40,533 nt of DNA from Azolla pinnata (taxonomy: Eukaryota > Streptophyta > Polypodiopsida > Salviniales > Salviniaceae), in contig JBBBWG010026756.1 in NCBI GenBank assembly GCA_037176905.1, forward strand, positions 102,758-143,290, given 5' to 3'. The position numbers were made by a program, and so were the translations under genes. The notes below the pieces were generated by a model. The model was not told where the DNA came from. It worked only from the letters and a program-made list of their open reading frames with translations, and made no database searches. Shown here in pieces: positions 21,583 to 33,800 of this stretch. Each line of letters starts with the position of its first letter. Position 1 is the stretch's first letter.

Positions 21583-24500
21583 TTAACTTGGAACTGTTGA
21601 GATGATTGTCTCTGGTGGGAGATCCCCTTCATCGATACCTGAGGCTGAACCAGCTTCAGTTGTATCGGGGATGTACTCAAGAAAAGCAGCATTCGTCTGT
21701 GTGCTCAATAACCGGTGGTACTCCAGCATTTCTCGCAGAAATTGGTTCTCCCTTGCATAATATGCATTTTCTTGCGCAAGGTGTGCCTTCTCAGCAAGGA
21801 GCGTTTCCAGCTGGATCCTTACCTAAACACATACATAGAATACAACTTATACTATTGAAAGACATACATCAACTATCAAAAACCTTGTTACATCGACATA
21901 TTTAGCTTCCAACATTCAAGGAGTCTTTCAGACCTGTTAGATCAATGGACACTTTCAGCAAGTTTAACAGCATATCATGGAAAGTGTTTTGGAATGTTGA
22001 AAGACTAAATGAAATGAAGTAAATCAAGGGACTCAACTTATGCCCAATGTTTCATGCTTGAATTTCTAGCAGCACATTTACATCACTTATAGATAGCATT
22101 CAGCCATCAAATTTTAGCTGCCAACATTCTTCACGACAGTCTTTCAGGCATGTTAAACAGAAGGACTCAGGACAGTTGATAGTTACAGCATTGCCAGCGT
22201 GTGTTGGAATATGGAAACACTAAATCAATGAAACAAAATAGTTCAAGACACTCCAAAGTTTCATGCTTGATTTTCTAGAAGCACATTATACATGTTCAAA
22301 TGTCTGTAAATATCAGGGCTACAGATGAACACAGCATGAGACTTGACGATGGCTGTGAGTCTACAGCTAATGAAATCTATGAGCTGCTTGAATCAAGAAG
22401 GATATGGAAAAGAGTCCCAATTGATCTTTGCTTCAAAACCCAATTGATCCTTCTGACGAAGGTGAAATCTCCACAAATCTTGAAGAATGAGATCTCAATG
22501 GCTAAAAATTGAGCAGGATTGCAAAGTTCTTGGTGTCTAATCATGTCAAAGGAACTAGCAAAATGTACAGTTGCATACGAAATTCGCAAAAACGAGGCTT
22601 TACAAAGTATCTGGGGTTCATGCCCTACTCACCGTCACACTATATCCCATTGAACAAAACGAGATAGGTGGATAAATCAATGATTGCATGCCCTTCTCTT
22701 CCCAATCTGGTTTTCACCAGAGCAACTAGAAAAAAAAGTCTCCTTGAGAATAACATTAAAGCCTTCACTGTCTTATTCTAGAACATTCAACTTTGGTCAT
22801 ATATCATATAGCAAAAGAAAAATTAGACTCAAGAAGTCCGAAAAGATATTATTAAGGAAGTTTCTAGACTGTTGAATGCTGGCTTCAATGAAGACTTGGC
22901 CACAATTTACAAGGACGAATATTTGACTTCCAGTTTCCCCTCTGATGGTTAAGTTTGTCAGACTTGTTCCAGGAGTGACAGAGTGTATCAAGAGATAGAT
23001 TGGCAAGGAATAAAGCACGAATAGTTGAAATAATATCTGTTCTGAAGAATACAATCACTTATGGGCCTCTAGCCAAAGAAAGCAAGCTTCCTATAAATAA
23101 GACATTGTCAAAAAGCAGATCATTAAGAAATAAAAGGGAGCTGATGATTCATAAATTGATGAAAGCGAATATTGACTTGATGAACAGACAGCTTCGACTG
23201 TTTCTCAATAAAATAAAACGCGATGGCATCTATTGACATAACCAAGTCATATAAAGGAATCAAAAGCACATGACGGGACGAGAAATTAATACCAGATCCT
23301 CTTCATCAAGCTTTATCCCATGGTGCAGGCTTTCCCGGATCGTTCTGTTCTCCTCCTCTAATTGTGCGTGCCTCTGCTTCGCGACAACTAATGCCACTTT
23401 TGCTTCCTTTAGCTCACGTGCAAGTAATTTTGCTTTAGTAGCCATAGCCATGGCAACCTGTCTCATCATTTTAAAAAATGTTGACGGAACTTAAAAAAAC
23501 ATCTTCACTATACTGTAAACAAGCAGATAATGATTATTTGCTTAGATGTTTCAGAAAGAAGAAACTTTTGGTAATGTATTCGTGGCCTTATAGAACTCTG
23601 ACATACCCATGAAACCTATTCAAAACCCACCCCATTGATACAATTACAAACAGGCAGATAATTATTATTTGTCTTTGGATGCATCACAAAGACGAATGTT
23701 TCCCTGCGAGCATTCAAGGCCTTATATATCTTAACAGCCAATTACAGAAAAAAATGAAGATTGATAAAGATGTGAGAAACCACATAGAAAGATAAGCGCA
23801 TTCGAAACCACATAGAAAGATAACTTTAAATGGATGGGTTATGAAGAAGCTCACAAGCGAAAACACTGAAGAAAATATTACAATTGTTTTTGCCACCTTA
23901 CGTCGCGAGATGCCTTTAGTTGCATGTCTTTATCATCAGCTAATGAGTTTCCTTCTCTGTTTGTATCCTGTTGCTGGAAACGTTTCGGCAAGTCTTTCTC
24001 AATTTTCTGAGAATCCACGTTACAATCCTTTCCTTGCAAAACCCTGGCAAGATTCTCCCTACCCTGCTTAGTTCTGCAAAAGAGAACTGTCCTCATTTTA
24101 TTGCGAATTTATGACTAAACCTAGTTGTTGGAAAACACTCTTACAATACCCAAAATTATATTACCACATGTTCTACATTTTAGCGCGGAAATTTCAGAAT
24201 GTTCCACACATTCTACGTATTTTAATGTATTGGAAGAATTATCCTAATATGAAGCGATTTCTTCATTGATCAATGCCTTTGGGTTTTAATGGATACTCAT
24301 ATGACTAGAACGATTAAATACGCCAGAGTCAGTATATTAACTATTAAATGGAAACAAATATAATAGGTATTTAGCATATCCTGTATATCCTATGTATTTA
24401 TCTATAGAACATATAATCTATTTATATTATCTTTAGGATATGCAATCTATGTATATTCTCTTTAAAATATGTACTCTTAAGTGTTTTCTAACAAAAAGGT

Positions 24501-27367
24501 ACAATATTACTTGCATAAGCATTCTACGAATATTGTATGATAAGTACTCTGCAACTGTGTGAATAGAACCTCAAAACATAAGATTTGATTGTTTTGCAGG
24601 AAGCATCCACAGAGAAACATGGTAACAACTTTTTCGCCACCTTACGTCGCGAGATGCCTTGATCTGTATGTCATTACTTGCTTGATCTTTGACTACTCCT
24701 GAATTCTGCTTTGAGCTATGGCCATCCCAATGTGATGTCTTTATACTTGATTCGTTTTGCACTAGCAAAGTATCTGCCACAAAATCCCTTCTTTGGAGAG
24801 GCTTGAGCCCAGTTTGCGTTTTCTGCTGAGGTCTTGTGACAGTGTCAGGGGCTTGTGGTGAATACATTCTTGAGATGGGACCCTTCTGCGACAATGAATC
24901 TGCATCCTGTTCGTTTAGAATAGAAGGAATCTGTACAGCATCATATTCTTCTAGAGATGATGAATCTACTATCGTCCTTGTAGATCCAAGCGACTTCTTT
25001 GTAAAAAAGCGCCTCGAATCAGATGAAAGAATATCTGTTGCCTTTGTCTCGACTATGTTTAACCCCTCCTATACACAATGCCATCAAAACCAAAAGGATC
25101 AATCAGCATATGCATACAGACAATCAGATCAACTTGCTCATTAAGATTTCTTTCCTGTGAAGAAATCAAATTCCTTTACCAAAACTTTCCTGGATCATCT
25201 ACTGTGTGGATCTATTTGTTCAGATAAATGGATTTTGTTTCCTACCTCTAGAACATTGCCAATGGTATCTCCAAAGCTTGATAAAGAAGATGTAAAAGAT
25301 TCCAACTTCTGGAACATTGGAATTTCGCTACGCCTTTGCTTACTGTCTGATGACCTTGCATGTGTGGTAGGCTTAAAAAGACATCATTTTATACAGGGTC
25401 ATTCTCAGTACACAAAGAAACTCATGTAATAATGCTTTCACAATCTGATGTTAGGCAATGCTCACCCAGGGCAATGATTCAGAATTGCTTCCTTCATTGT
25501 CGAGAAGTGTTGCCTTTGCTTTATTTGCTAAAACACTCCAGAAGCTTTTTTGTTGCATAGTCTCAGATAGTGAATTCCTGAGTGTTTTTTCCCCTTCACC
25601 CACTACGAGCCTTTTGTACATTCCCTACCAATCAAGAACCACCAATTGTGACTTCACTTCCAATAAATGATTGGATGCAGTTCAAAATCGCTCAGGATAG
25701 TACTAGATAAGCAAATTCCAGAAACTCTTCTTTGAGGATTAGAATAACAGAAATCAAGAGGTAGAGAAGGAGAAAAGTATCATTTAAACATGAAATCAAA
25801 GATGTCGCAAGGCTTCTACTCATCAGAATTCTTGGGAGAATTTTTGTAGACAAAAAAAGGTTTATGACTCAGGACATATACAATGCTGCACATGTGAATC
25901 AGATACTAACATGGTAATGACCCCACTACTGTGGTCCTTGATTCAGATGTTGAAACAGCTTATCAGATGGATTTACCTATGATATCCATTTTTATATCAT
26001 AATCTTACATAGGAATACTACACCACCAAGTTCACGTTTAAATACTCATGTAGTGAGTGATTTCTCAAAAAATGGCTAAGAACTTAAGTGTGTTCTTATG
26101 GGTTAGAACCATCTCACAGTGGTCTCACCTTCACCAGAAAACCAAGTCGTAGAGAAGTAGTTGAATGGACGATCAGCTTGAGCATTGGAACCTTTAGCAA
26201 TTAGGTAAATGTGGGTACATCTAAATTTTGCTCCCCAGTTTTGTCCACTCATCTACATACAGATAGGTAGATAGATAGAAATGTATGCACATCTAGGTCT
26301 GGATGGATTGAACATCTGTATTTGGCCAAGTTTTTTTTACTTTAACCATTTTTTTATGTGGCAGATAGCTCAGCAGCAGGTAGATGGATGTAATAAGGCA
26401 GTGGTTACACATTAATGACTTTATCATCTAGATTTTCCCAAACTTATACCTTCAATCCAATTATATATGTAGCTAGATAGAAGAAATTTAACTACCTGGT
26501 ACTGATGGATGAAGGAACTGCTAAGCATGATGGTAGAGTGTTTTTTTTAGATCACTATGCTTACAATATGTGAAATAGATACCATGGAAAATATTAAATG
26601 GTCATTCTTTCATTCTGCCAAATTTATTCATCATAAAAAATTTCCAAATAGAGTAAACACACACACTCACACTGTTATTAGTTCTTTCAGTGGCCTCTAA
26701 AAGATCACTGTAACATCATATTTGGCAGTTAGTAGGACTATTCAGGTACATCTAGACACAAGGCCATAATGATCATTTAATGGTATCTATTTCCGATACT
26801 GTTGACATAAAAATCTACACAGCTCTTTAACATCATGCCTAGCAGTTCTCGATAAAACCTTGGTCTAGATCGAGTAGGTATAATTTTTTATCTTAAGTTC
26901 GATTCCAAAAAAATGCTTTGCCTAAGGATAATGGTCCATTGAATTCTTCAACGAAGCATGTCAAGATATCAATGCTTTACTTGTTAAAGTTTGTATATTT
27001 TGATATTTTCACATATAAAAAACAAAGCTTTCATCACAACAGTGTGATATATATCCAACGCAAACACTATCATCAAACGAATCTATCTGAGTAATCTATG
27101 GCACTTTCCCGACAAATTGATAAAAAGATAAAAAAGAAAAACGAAAGCCAGTTCAAAAAGTAATAATCATAAGTACGGGGAAAAGAAAAACCCGATTCAT
27201 CTCCACGAAAGAAACCCTAATTCATCGAGGTGAAATGCTGAGTGGAAGAAAAAACATAAATTTCAAATGGGAAAGATGGAGATTCTTACAGCATCATCAT
27301 CATCATCAATTGGGGAGGAGATTCTTGAAGAAGAAGACGTAGTAGTGGTAGTAGACGGACGCTCCAT
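21583..27367 (-). CDS. Plant coiled-coil protein of unknown function (7 exons, one duplicated)
   Basis: Exons from the 5' end: 27367-27290, 25624-25466, 25371-25246, 25068-24646, 24066-23902, 23457-23293, 21822-21583. Each length is divisible by three and every intron is phase 0, giving 451 residues. The N-terminus [19 protein letters not shown] has a Thr/Ser run and an Asp run. Then come [35 protein letters not shown], and a basic, Gln/Ser-rich middle. The C-terminal half is a predicted coiled coil (about residues 318-405): [39 protein letters not shown], then [20 protein letters not shown] and [14 protein letters not shown]. These blocks resemble uncharacterised plant coiled-coil proteins, and no biochemical role is claimed. 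Exon 5 (24066-23902) ends in the same KASRD-gtaaggtggc sequence as exon 4, so it looks like a tandem exon copy. Its inclusion needs the second of two AGs. Confidence 0.75.
21900..22300 (-). repeat. ~200-bp tandem duplication in intron 6 of the coiled-coil gene
   Basis: Segment about 21908-22097 (GCTTCCAACATTCAAGGAG ... TTTCATGCTTGAATTTCTAG, AGCACATTTACATC) recurs diverged at about 22120-22295 (GCTGCCAACATTCTTCACG ... TTTCATGCTTGATTTTCTAG, AGCACATTATACATG). The intron is 21823-23292. Confidence 0.75.
25625..27289 (-). other. Intron 1 of the coiled-coil gene, no gene recognised
   Basis: 1665-bp AT-rich first intron. It contains short TAGATAGATA and CACACACTCACAC patches at about 26262-26280 and 26655-26672, with no exon-like or gene-like frame recognised. 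Confidence 0.6.
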
Positions 27368-27544
27368 CCCTTCACCGTTACCGATCCAAGCTTCCAATGG
27401 TGGAGATGGGCGGCAAAGAATCAGATGGTGGAAGGAGGGGAGGGAGAAGGCACATCTGTATGTACATTTACAAAGTACAAGCAGGTAGCAATTGACAGAG
27501 AAAATGAGTTCGCAGATCAGATCCCTGACCAGATGGATCTCAAA

Positions 27545-27590
27545 TGGGGAGAGAGAGAGAGAAAGAGAGATAAAGAGAGAGAGGAATCAG
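27545..27590. repeat. (GA)n tract in promoter of the coiled-coil gene
   Basis: GAGAGAGAGAGAAAGAGAGA-type tract about 180-220 bp upstream of the minus-strand start at 27367. GA repeats in this position are a known class of plant promoter element (GAGA-factor/BPC binding), but function here is inferred only from position. Confidence 0.7.
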
Positions 27591-27602
27591 TGTCCTAAGA
27601 AG

Positions 27603-27745
27603 GCCAGGTGTAAATGCCCTTAAATTAAGGTCCAGGTGTAAATGGACTTAAAAGGACGGTCCATTTGTAAATGGACTTAAGGGAAAGGGTCGAGGTGTAA
27701 ATGGACTTAAAGGAAAGGGTCCAACTTGTAAATGGACTTCCAAGG
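27603..27745. repeat. ~29-31 bp minisatellite (GTGTAAATGGACTTAAAGG)
   Basis: Five copies of AGGTGTAAATGGACTTAAAG plus GAAAGGGTCC with GTAAATG at about 27610, 27638, 27667, 27697 and 27728, a spacing of 28-31 bp. It lies just upstream of the GA tract. Confidence 0.85.
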
Positions 27746-27799
27746 TATGACTTGATCCATGTTCTGGATTGGCCTCTAGATCGGATCATCGGTTCTTCG

Positions 27800-28325
27800 G
27801 ATCGACGTACAGAAGATTTTGGCATCCTCTGCACAAGAACAGTCACAAGCGGCGGAAAAGATTCCAGATGGCTTGATCCATGTCTAACTGCATCGAAGAC
27901 GTGAGCTCTTCGAATCAAGAACCCTCGACCCGATGCGAGGTGCAGAAGATTCCGGCCCACTCAGAATGAGAACGATCCCAGGTGGCAGAAGATTCCAGCC
28001 TACTCCGCGCGAGAACGATTCCAGCATGTCCTGCGCGATATCTATCCCCAGATAAATGAAGATTCCCGCCCGCTCTGCACGGGAATGATCGTAGATGGTT
28101 GCAGATCGTGTCCTGCTCTGCACGAGAATGATCGTAGATGGCAAAAGATTTCGGCCTGCTCTGCACGAGAATGATCCCAGATGGCAGAAGATTTCGACAT
28201 GCTCTACATGACAAGGATCCTAGATGGCAGAAGATTCTGGCTTGCTCTACTCGAGAACAATGCCCAAACGGCAGAAGATTCTAACCTGCTCAGCACGAGA
28301 ATGATCCCCAATCACAGAAATGGTT
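27800..28325. repeat. ~48-52 bp degenerate tandem repeat (GCAGAAGATTCCGGCCTGCT)
   Basis: About eight copies of GGCAGAAGATTCCGGCCTGC plus TCTGCACGAGAATGATCCCAGAT across 27920-28325, with looser copies back to 27800. Minus-strand frames of 86-111 codons through it are repeat translations. Confidence 0.8.
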
Positions 28326-29310
28326 GTAAGTCGAAGACACCATAAGAGCAGTTCTAGAATGAAGTTTCATTCCATGATAAGAAGAAATCCTCACATACTT
28401 TCTGGGTTCAGCTTAGTGTATCGCGACCTTGAAGGCAATGGACTAGTCCCTCTCAAGTCATGGAAGCCACAAATTCATCAAAATTGACACAAGGGAGCCC
28501 CTGACACCTGAATCGGCTTGAAATTTTAAGGAATGGTTGAAAAGAACATGAAACAAGCATTGGCCCCTGAATCAAAGCGTCGATGTAAAGGTTTTTTCTT
28601 ATCAGTTCTTGCAGTCATAAAGTTCTAGAAAGTTCTAGAAAGTTCTAGAAAGTTTAAGAATATTCTAATGCATGCATGTAGCTCAACTCACATGATAAAT
28701 ACTTGTAACCTCCTCGATCCCTATCACGGGATTTAACGCCAATCATTTACACATCAATTCAATCTTCTCGTTTCGTTCCACCTAGTCTTCTTCATCTATG
28801 TCTTCAATATGTCACGTCATTTACCAACTTCTCGAATTCCTAGCCTTGTCACTCCTAGTTCTTAACATCATCGCTCATTGTTCGTGCTTCATTGGTAGCC
28901 ACAATCGACATGTTCCGTGACACAATCAAGCATCACAAAACATGACTCGTGGTTAATCACCATAGCATCTGTTCAACCAGCTAATGCTGATGTCGGTTCC
29001 GCTTCGCTGCTGATTGGAGGGATGAATACTTTTGAAGCCGAATTTATGGGGCATGAATGGATTGCGAACGAGAGAAGGAAAGGAAAGGATTGATTGCGTT
29101 GACACGAGCATCTTAAAGATGTCGAAGTGAATGTGTGACCAACTATATTGTCATCCAAAGAGACGGGAAGGGGCAGAGAAAGAGAGGTGCTGGGAACAAT
29201 GAGGAAAGTTGCATTCGATGCCAACAATAATACGATTCGAAGCGCATTATCGGCCATCAAAACAAAACAGAGCAGAGCAAAGCAAAGTAGAGCGGAGCAG
29301 ATCAAAACAG
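28326..29310. other. Intergenic region with possible LTR-retroelement remnant
   Basis: Heat-shock-element array (28622-28666), GATAAATAC TATA-like box (28694-28702), TTGTAACC, then a C/T-rich stretch and CATTGGTAGCC at about 28890, faintly like a tRNA-Met primer-binding site after an LTR end. The order enhancer, TATA, TTGTAACC, CT-rich U5 and PBS-like motif resembles a Copia-type LTR. No gag/pol coding sequence and no second LTR were found, so this is tentative. 29240-29320 is an AAAACAGAGCAGAGCAAAGC-type short repeat. Confidence 0.35.
28622..28666 (+). promoter_or_regulatory. Heat-shock-element array (nine contiguous pentamers)
   Basis: Alternating TTC and GAA triplets recur every 5 bp without a break: TTC 28623, GAA 28628, TTC 28633, GAA 28638, TTC 28643, GAA 28648, TTT 28653 (one mismatch), GAA 28658, TTC 28663. 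Three inverted nTTCnnGAAn units already make a canonical heat-shock-factor site, and here eight of nine pentamers are perfect. A GATAAATAC box follows about 30 bp downstream on the plus strand. The next plus-strand gene is the CNGC channel, 2.2 kb away. Confidence 0.7.
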
Positions 29311-29324
29311 AACAAAGCAGGAGG

Positions 29325-30665
29325 CATACATACATACACACATACATACACACATGCACGCATGTATGCAAACATATATCCATTCTAAATACACACACAT
29401 GGATGCAGACATACATGTGTGTGTGTGTATGTATGTATGTATGTATTTGCGCATGAATGCATGCATATATCCATTCTACATACATACAAACACATGCATA
29501 CATGCATAGGATACATGTACAAATACATGAATGCATGCATATATCCATTCTACATACATACAGACACATGCATACATGCATAGGATACATCTACAAATAC
29601 ATGAATGCATGCATACATATATACATTCCACATACAGACACACATGCATACATACACGCTCACACACATGCATACTATTTACATACATATACACGCATGC
29701 ACGTAGACATACATACATTCTACACACATACACACAGACAACCGACATATGCATGGATATATACGCAATGCATACATATATCCATTCCACATGCACATAC
29801 GCATGCATACATACGCACACACACATACATATTACTTACATCCATTCCACACACATACATACTCACTGCATGCATGCATACATGCATACATACATACGCA
29901 ACGCATGCATACACCCATACATACCCAATGCATGCATACCTACATACCATACCCAATGCATGCATACATACATCAATACCCAATGCATGCATGCACGCGC
30001 ACATGCATACATACATACCCAATGCATGCATACACACCTACACACATACCCAATGCATGCATGCATTACATACCTACACGCATACACAATGCATGCATGC
30101 ATGCACGCACGCATACATACATACCCAATGCATGCATGCATGCATACACACCTACATACATACCCAATGCATGCATGCATGCATACACACCTACATACAT
30201 ACCCAATGCATGCATGCCCACATGCCTACACAAATACACAATGCATGCATGCACACATACATACATACACAATGCATGCATGCATACATACCTACACGCA
30301 TACACAATGCATGCACGCACGCATACATACGTACACAATGCATGCATGCATACACACGCACACATACATACACAATGCATGCATCCATGCATGCATTCAT
30401 ACACACACAATGCATGCATGCACACATACATACATACACAATGCATGCATCCATGCATGCATTCATACACACACAATGCATGCATCCATGCATGCATTCA
30501 TACACACACAATGCATGCATCCATGCATGCATTCAGACACACACAATGCATGCATACACACACAATGCATGCATACACACACAATGCATGCATGCATGCA
30601 TGCACACATACATACATACACAATGCATGCATGCATGCATGCATGCACACATACATACATGTATT
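29325..30665. repeat. 1.3-kb ATGC/ACAC satellite upstream of the CNGC gene
   Basis: Two near-identical 68-70 bp units (ATGCATATATCCATTCTACA ... ATAGGATACATGTACAAATA) start it at 29455-29610. It then becomes a regular variable-length array of AATGCATGCATGCATACATA plus CCTACACGCATACACC-type units to 30665, 160 bp before the CNGC start. Long stop-free frames on both strands, up to 486 codons, are composition artefacts of the repeat. Confidence 0.92.
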
Positions 30666-30828
30666 GTTGTTGACCATTGGATTTTCTACATTTTCAACCC
30701 CAAAGACTTGTTCTTCTCTTCTCTTGACCCTTCTGCTGCATGAAGCAGAAGGAAAGAATCAAAGAAAAGGCAGAAACAGAGGGAACCCATCTCTTTCTGC
30801 CTCTGCCTCTGCTCCTCTCCCTCAATCC

Positions 30829-33800
30829 ATGGATAGATTTCGCAGAGGGAAAATAAGGTATGCGCAAATCCTTCCTTCCTTCCTTCCTTCCTTCCTTCCT
30901 ATTGCATGCCTTCCTCCTCTCCCTCTTTCTTTCTTTCTTTCTTTCGTTGATCTAATTCTTCGCTCTTCTCTGATTTCGGCTCTCCCCGCCTTTGTTTCTT
31001 ATTCATTCGATGTTGCTTTCCACTCCCAACCTTGTTTTGTGTGTGGAGCTTTTGCATTGCAAAGCTTTGTTGGGTTCTTTGGTCTTATTTATGCTACATG
31101 CATGGATGCATGTCTCCATGTATGCATGCATGCGTGTATGCATGTGTCTATGTATGCATGCTTGTGTATCTGTATATTAACGTGTGGAGAATCGTATCGA
31201 GGCCTTTAACTTCATAAGTAAAATCTCGGTGGTGGTCTTATGCATGTCTACTATGTATGTATTGACGTATGGAAAAATTTTCTTGAGGTCTTTCAACTAC
31301 TATCTTTGTGGTGGTCATACTTACATATGTATGTATGTATGTATGTATGCATGTATGTATGTATGTATGTGTGTGTGTGTGTATGTGGATCTGTGCATGT
31401 GTTGAAAGAATGTGATTGAAGCAGATCTCATAGTGGAGATGAATTGAAACAAAAGGGAAGATCGGATGAGAATACAACAGGAAATCAGCTTTCTTGGCTG
31501 TCACTAGTAATGGGTGCTTTGACTTGCAGTGTTAGTTATCTCACTGTGAATGAAAAACAAACGGAGGAATCAGAAGGAATCCCATAGACAAAAGCCTCTT
31601 CATTCCGAGTACAACAGTGCATTGTAGAGTATGTATAGAAAATACATCATATAGAAAGAAACTTTTTCATGGTGATGGTAGATGAGAAAAATGCTGAAAA
31701 ACATGATCAAGGAGAGACGGGTGTATAAAATGCTTTTTCATAGCTTCCGGTGCAATTGTGAACAATAATGCATTCTTAAACTTACAAGACGTTCTTTCAT
31801 GTCTGCTTTTTGTGACAATGGATGAAGATCTTCGTAAAAAATTTATTCTGGTGCAATTGTGATAATAATGCATTCTAACACTTAAAGAGATTCTTTCATG
31901 GTAGTTTTCATGATAAGAGATGAAGATCTATGTAAAAAAGCTCCTCTGGTACAATTATGGATAATAATGCATTCTTAAGCTTAAAAGAGACGATCAGTAA
32001 AGTGCTCAAGCTCTCAGATGTTATGTTAGTTAGGTATTCATCATACCAACTGATTTCTTTTTCCTCTTCTGGATTTGGGAAAGCATTCCTTTGGATTTCT
32101 TGTTGTATTTCCAAAGACTGAAATCACTCTTTTTTCTCTTCTCATGTTTTCCTGAAAACAGGATTTCTACTAGTTATGTATTTGAACTTATGCTCGCCAT
32201 ATCACAAACGATCACTCAAATCTTTTCATGTTATTTGGTTTCTCTTAAACAGATTCAAAAATGACCTCTTTGCTTCAGAGGAGAAGGTGCCGTCACCTTT
32301 CTCACATGTATCACTTCCATTTTATAACATAAAGAAAGAGCCTCAATACCCAAAAGACAAGGAGAACCTTGGCTTACCCGTGAAATTCGAGAACCAGGAG
32401 GAAGACGAGGCGTCAAAGAAGAAGGTCTTCGACCCTGATAGCAGGATCGCGCAGCAATGGAACAAGGTTTTCCTCCTCTCGTGCCTCGTGGCGCTGTTTG
32501 TAGATCCATTCTTCTTCTTCTTGCCCGAGATAGGGGACAACGGAAGGTGGGTGAAAGTATAAGAACGGGAACACTATATTTGCTAATTAGGTATCTCATT
32601 AGCTACTTCAATTATAGCACCAAATAATCGTGTTCTGGCAGTTATACATATGTAAGAAAGTTTGTCTTATGATCAATTATATAGAAATGTTCCATTTTAT
32701 TTTGCCTACTAGGTTGTAATTAAAATTTAACACTTTTAACTTCACAATATAGCTTATACAACGTTTTTGAAGTTAAAACAGCGTGAGAATGGGAACACTG
32801 ACTCAGCTGATTAGTTATTTCATCAGCCATTTCAGATATAGCAGCTACTAAGCATATTCCAAAAGCTATATGTATATGCAGATAAGTTTATCTTACAGTT
32901 AAATTTGTAGCAACTTTGCATTATATTTTACCAAGTAGGTTGTCTAGAAATTTATTGCTGTTAATCTAGTGTCAAATCAAACCATGCTTGTGAAGCTAAA
33001 GCATGAGAATGGGGAATATTTGTCATGTGTCTGTGACGATACTGGCCCAACAAATCAGGCCGATTCAAATAAAACAGCCCAAAAGCATTTTCCAATATCA
33101 ACATGTGGATACGTTTGTCTCATAATCAAATATCTAGAAATGCTACATTACGTTCTACATTGTCCATTTTGTCATGAAATTTCTCACATTTAATCTTTAT
33201 GATATAAAATCACAGAATGTCTTTTTCCAAAGCTAAATAGCCATGTCTTTGACAAGCTTGATATCAGTGTGTTTCCATTCTCATGTTTTGTTTCACACAG
33301 GTGCATCAGGATAGAACAGAGTTTAGCGATAGTGGTAACAGTGCTTCGCACGATTACAGATGCTTTCTATCTCTTGCATATCGCACTCCAATTCCGGACA
33401 GGGTTTGTGGCAAGTTCCACCAGAGTGTTTGGGAAAGGAGTTCTCGTGGTTGACTTGAAGCTCATTGCGAAGCGCTATCTGTCTGGGCCTTTCTGGTTGG
33501 ATCTTGTTGCCGTCCTTCCGATCCCACAGGTAAGAGAAAAGCAGCATTTACCATGTTTTGGAAGTAAGGTTAGGTTTTTCTCTCATTGCAAAGCACTTGT
33601 TGAACCTTGTTTGTGATTCTTCCCATTCCATAGGGATAAAAAAGGAAGTATTTCACACTTTGGAAAGAATAAGCTTAGGATCTCCTCTGTTGTATGCCTG
33701 ATTTTCAGGTATCTTCTCAATAGTGGGAAAGGCTATTCCAAATCACCGTTTAACAACTTTGAAAATAAGATTAGGGGTTTGTCTCATATACCAGTTTGTT

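Noticed and set aside
29457-31209. Very long open frames (380-486 codons, His/Met/Thr/Tyr/Ala/Cys only) on both strands
   Set aside because: They are translations of the ATGC/ACAC satellite, which lacks stop codons in several frames. There is no conserved domain, and the same composition occurs on both strands.
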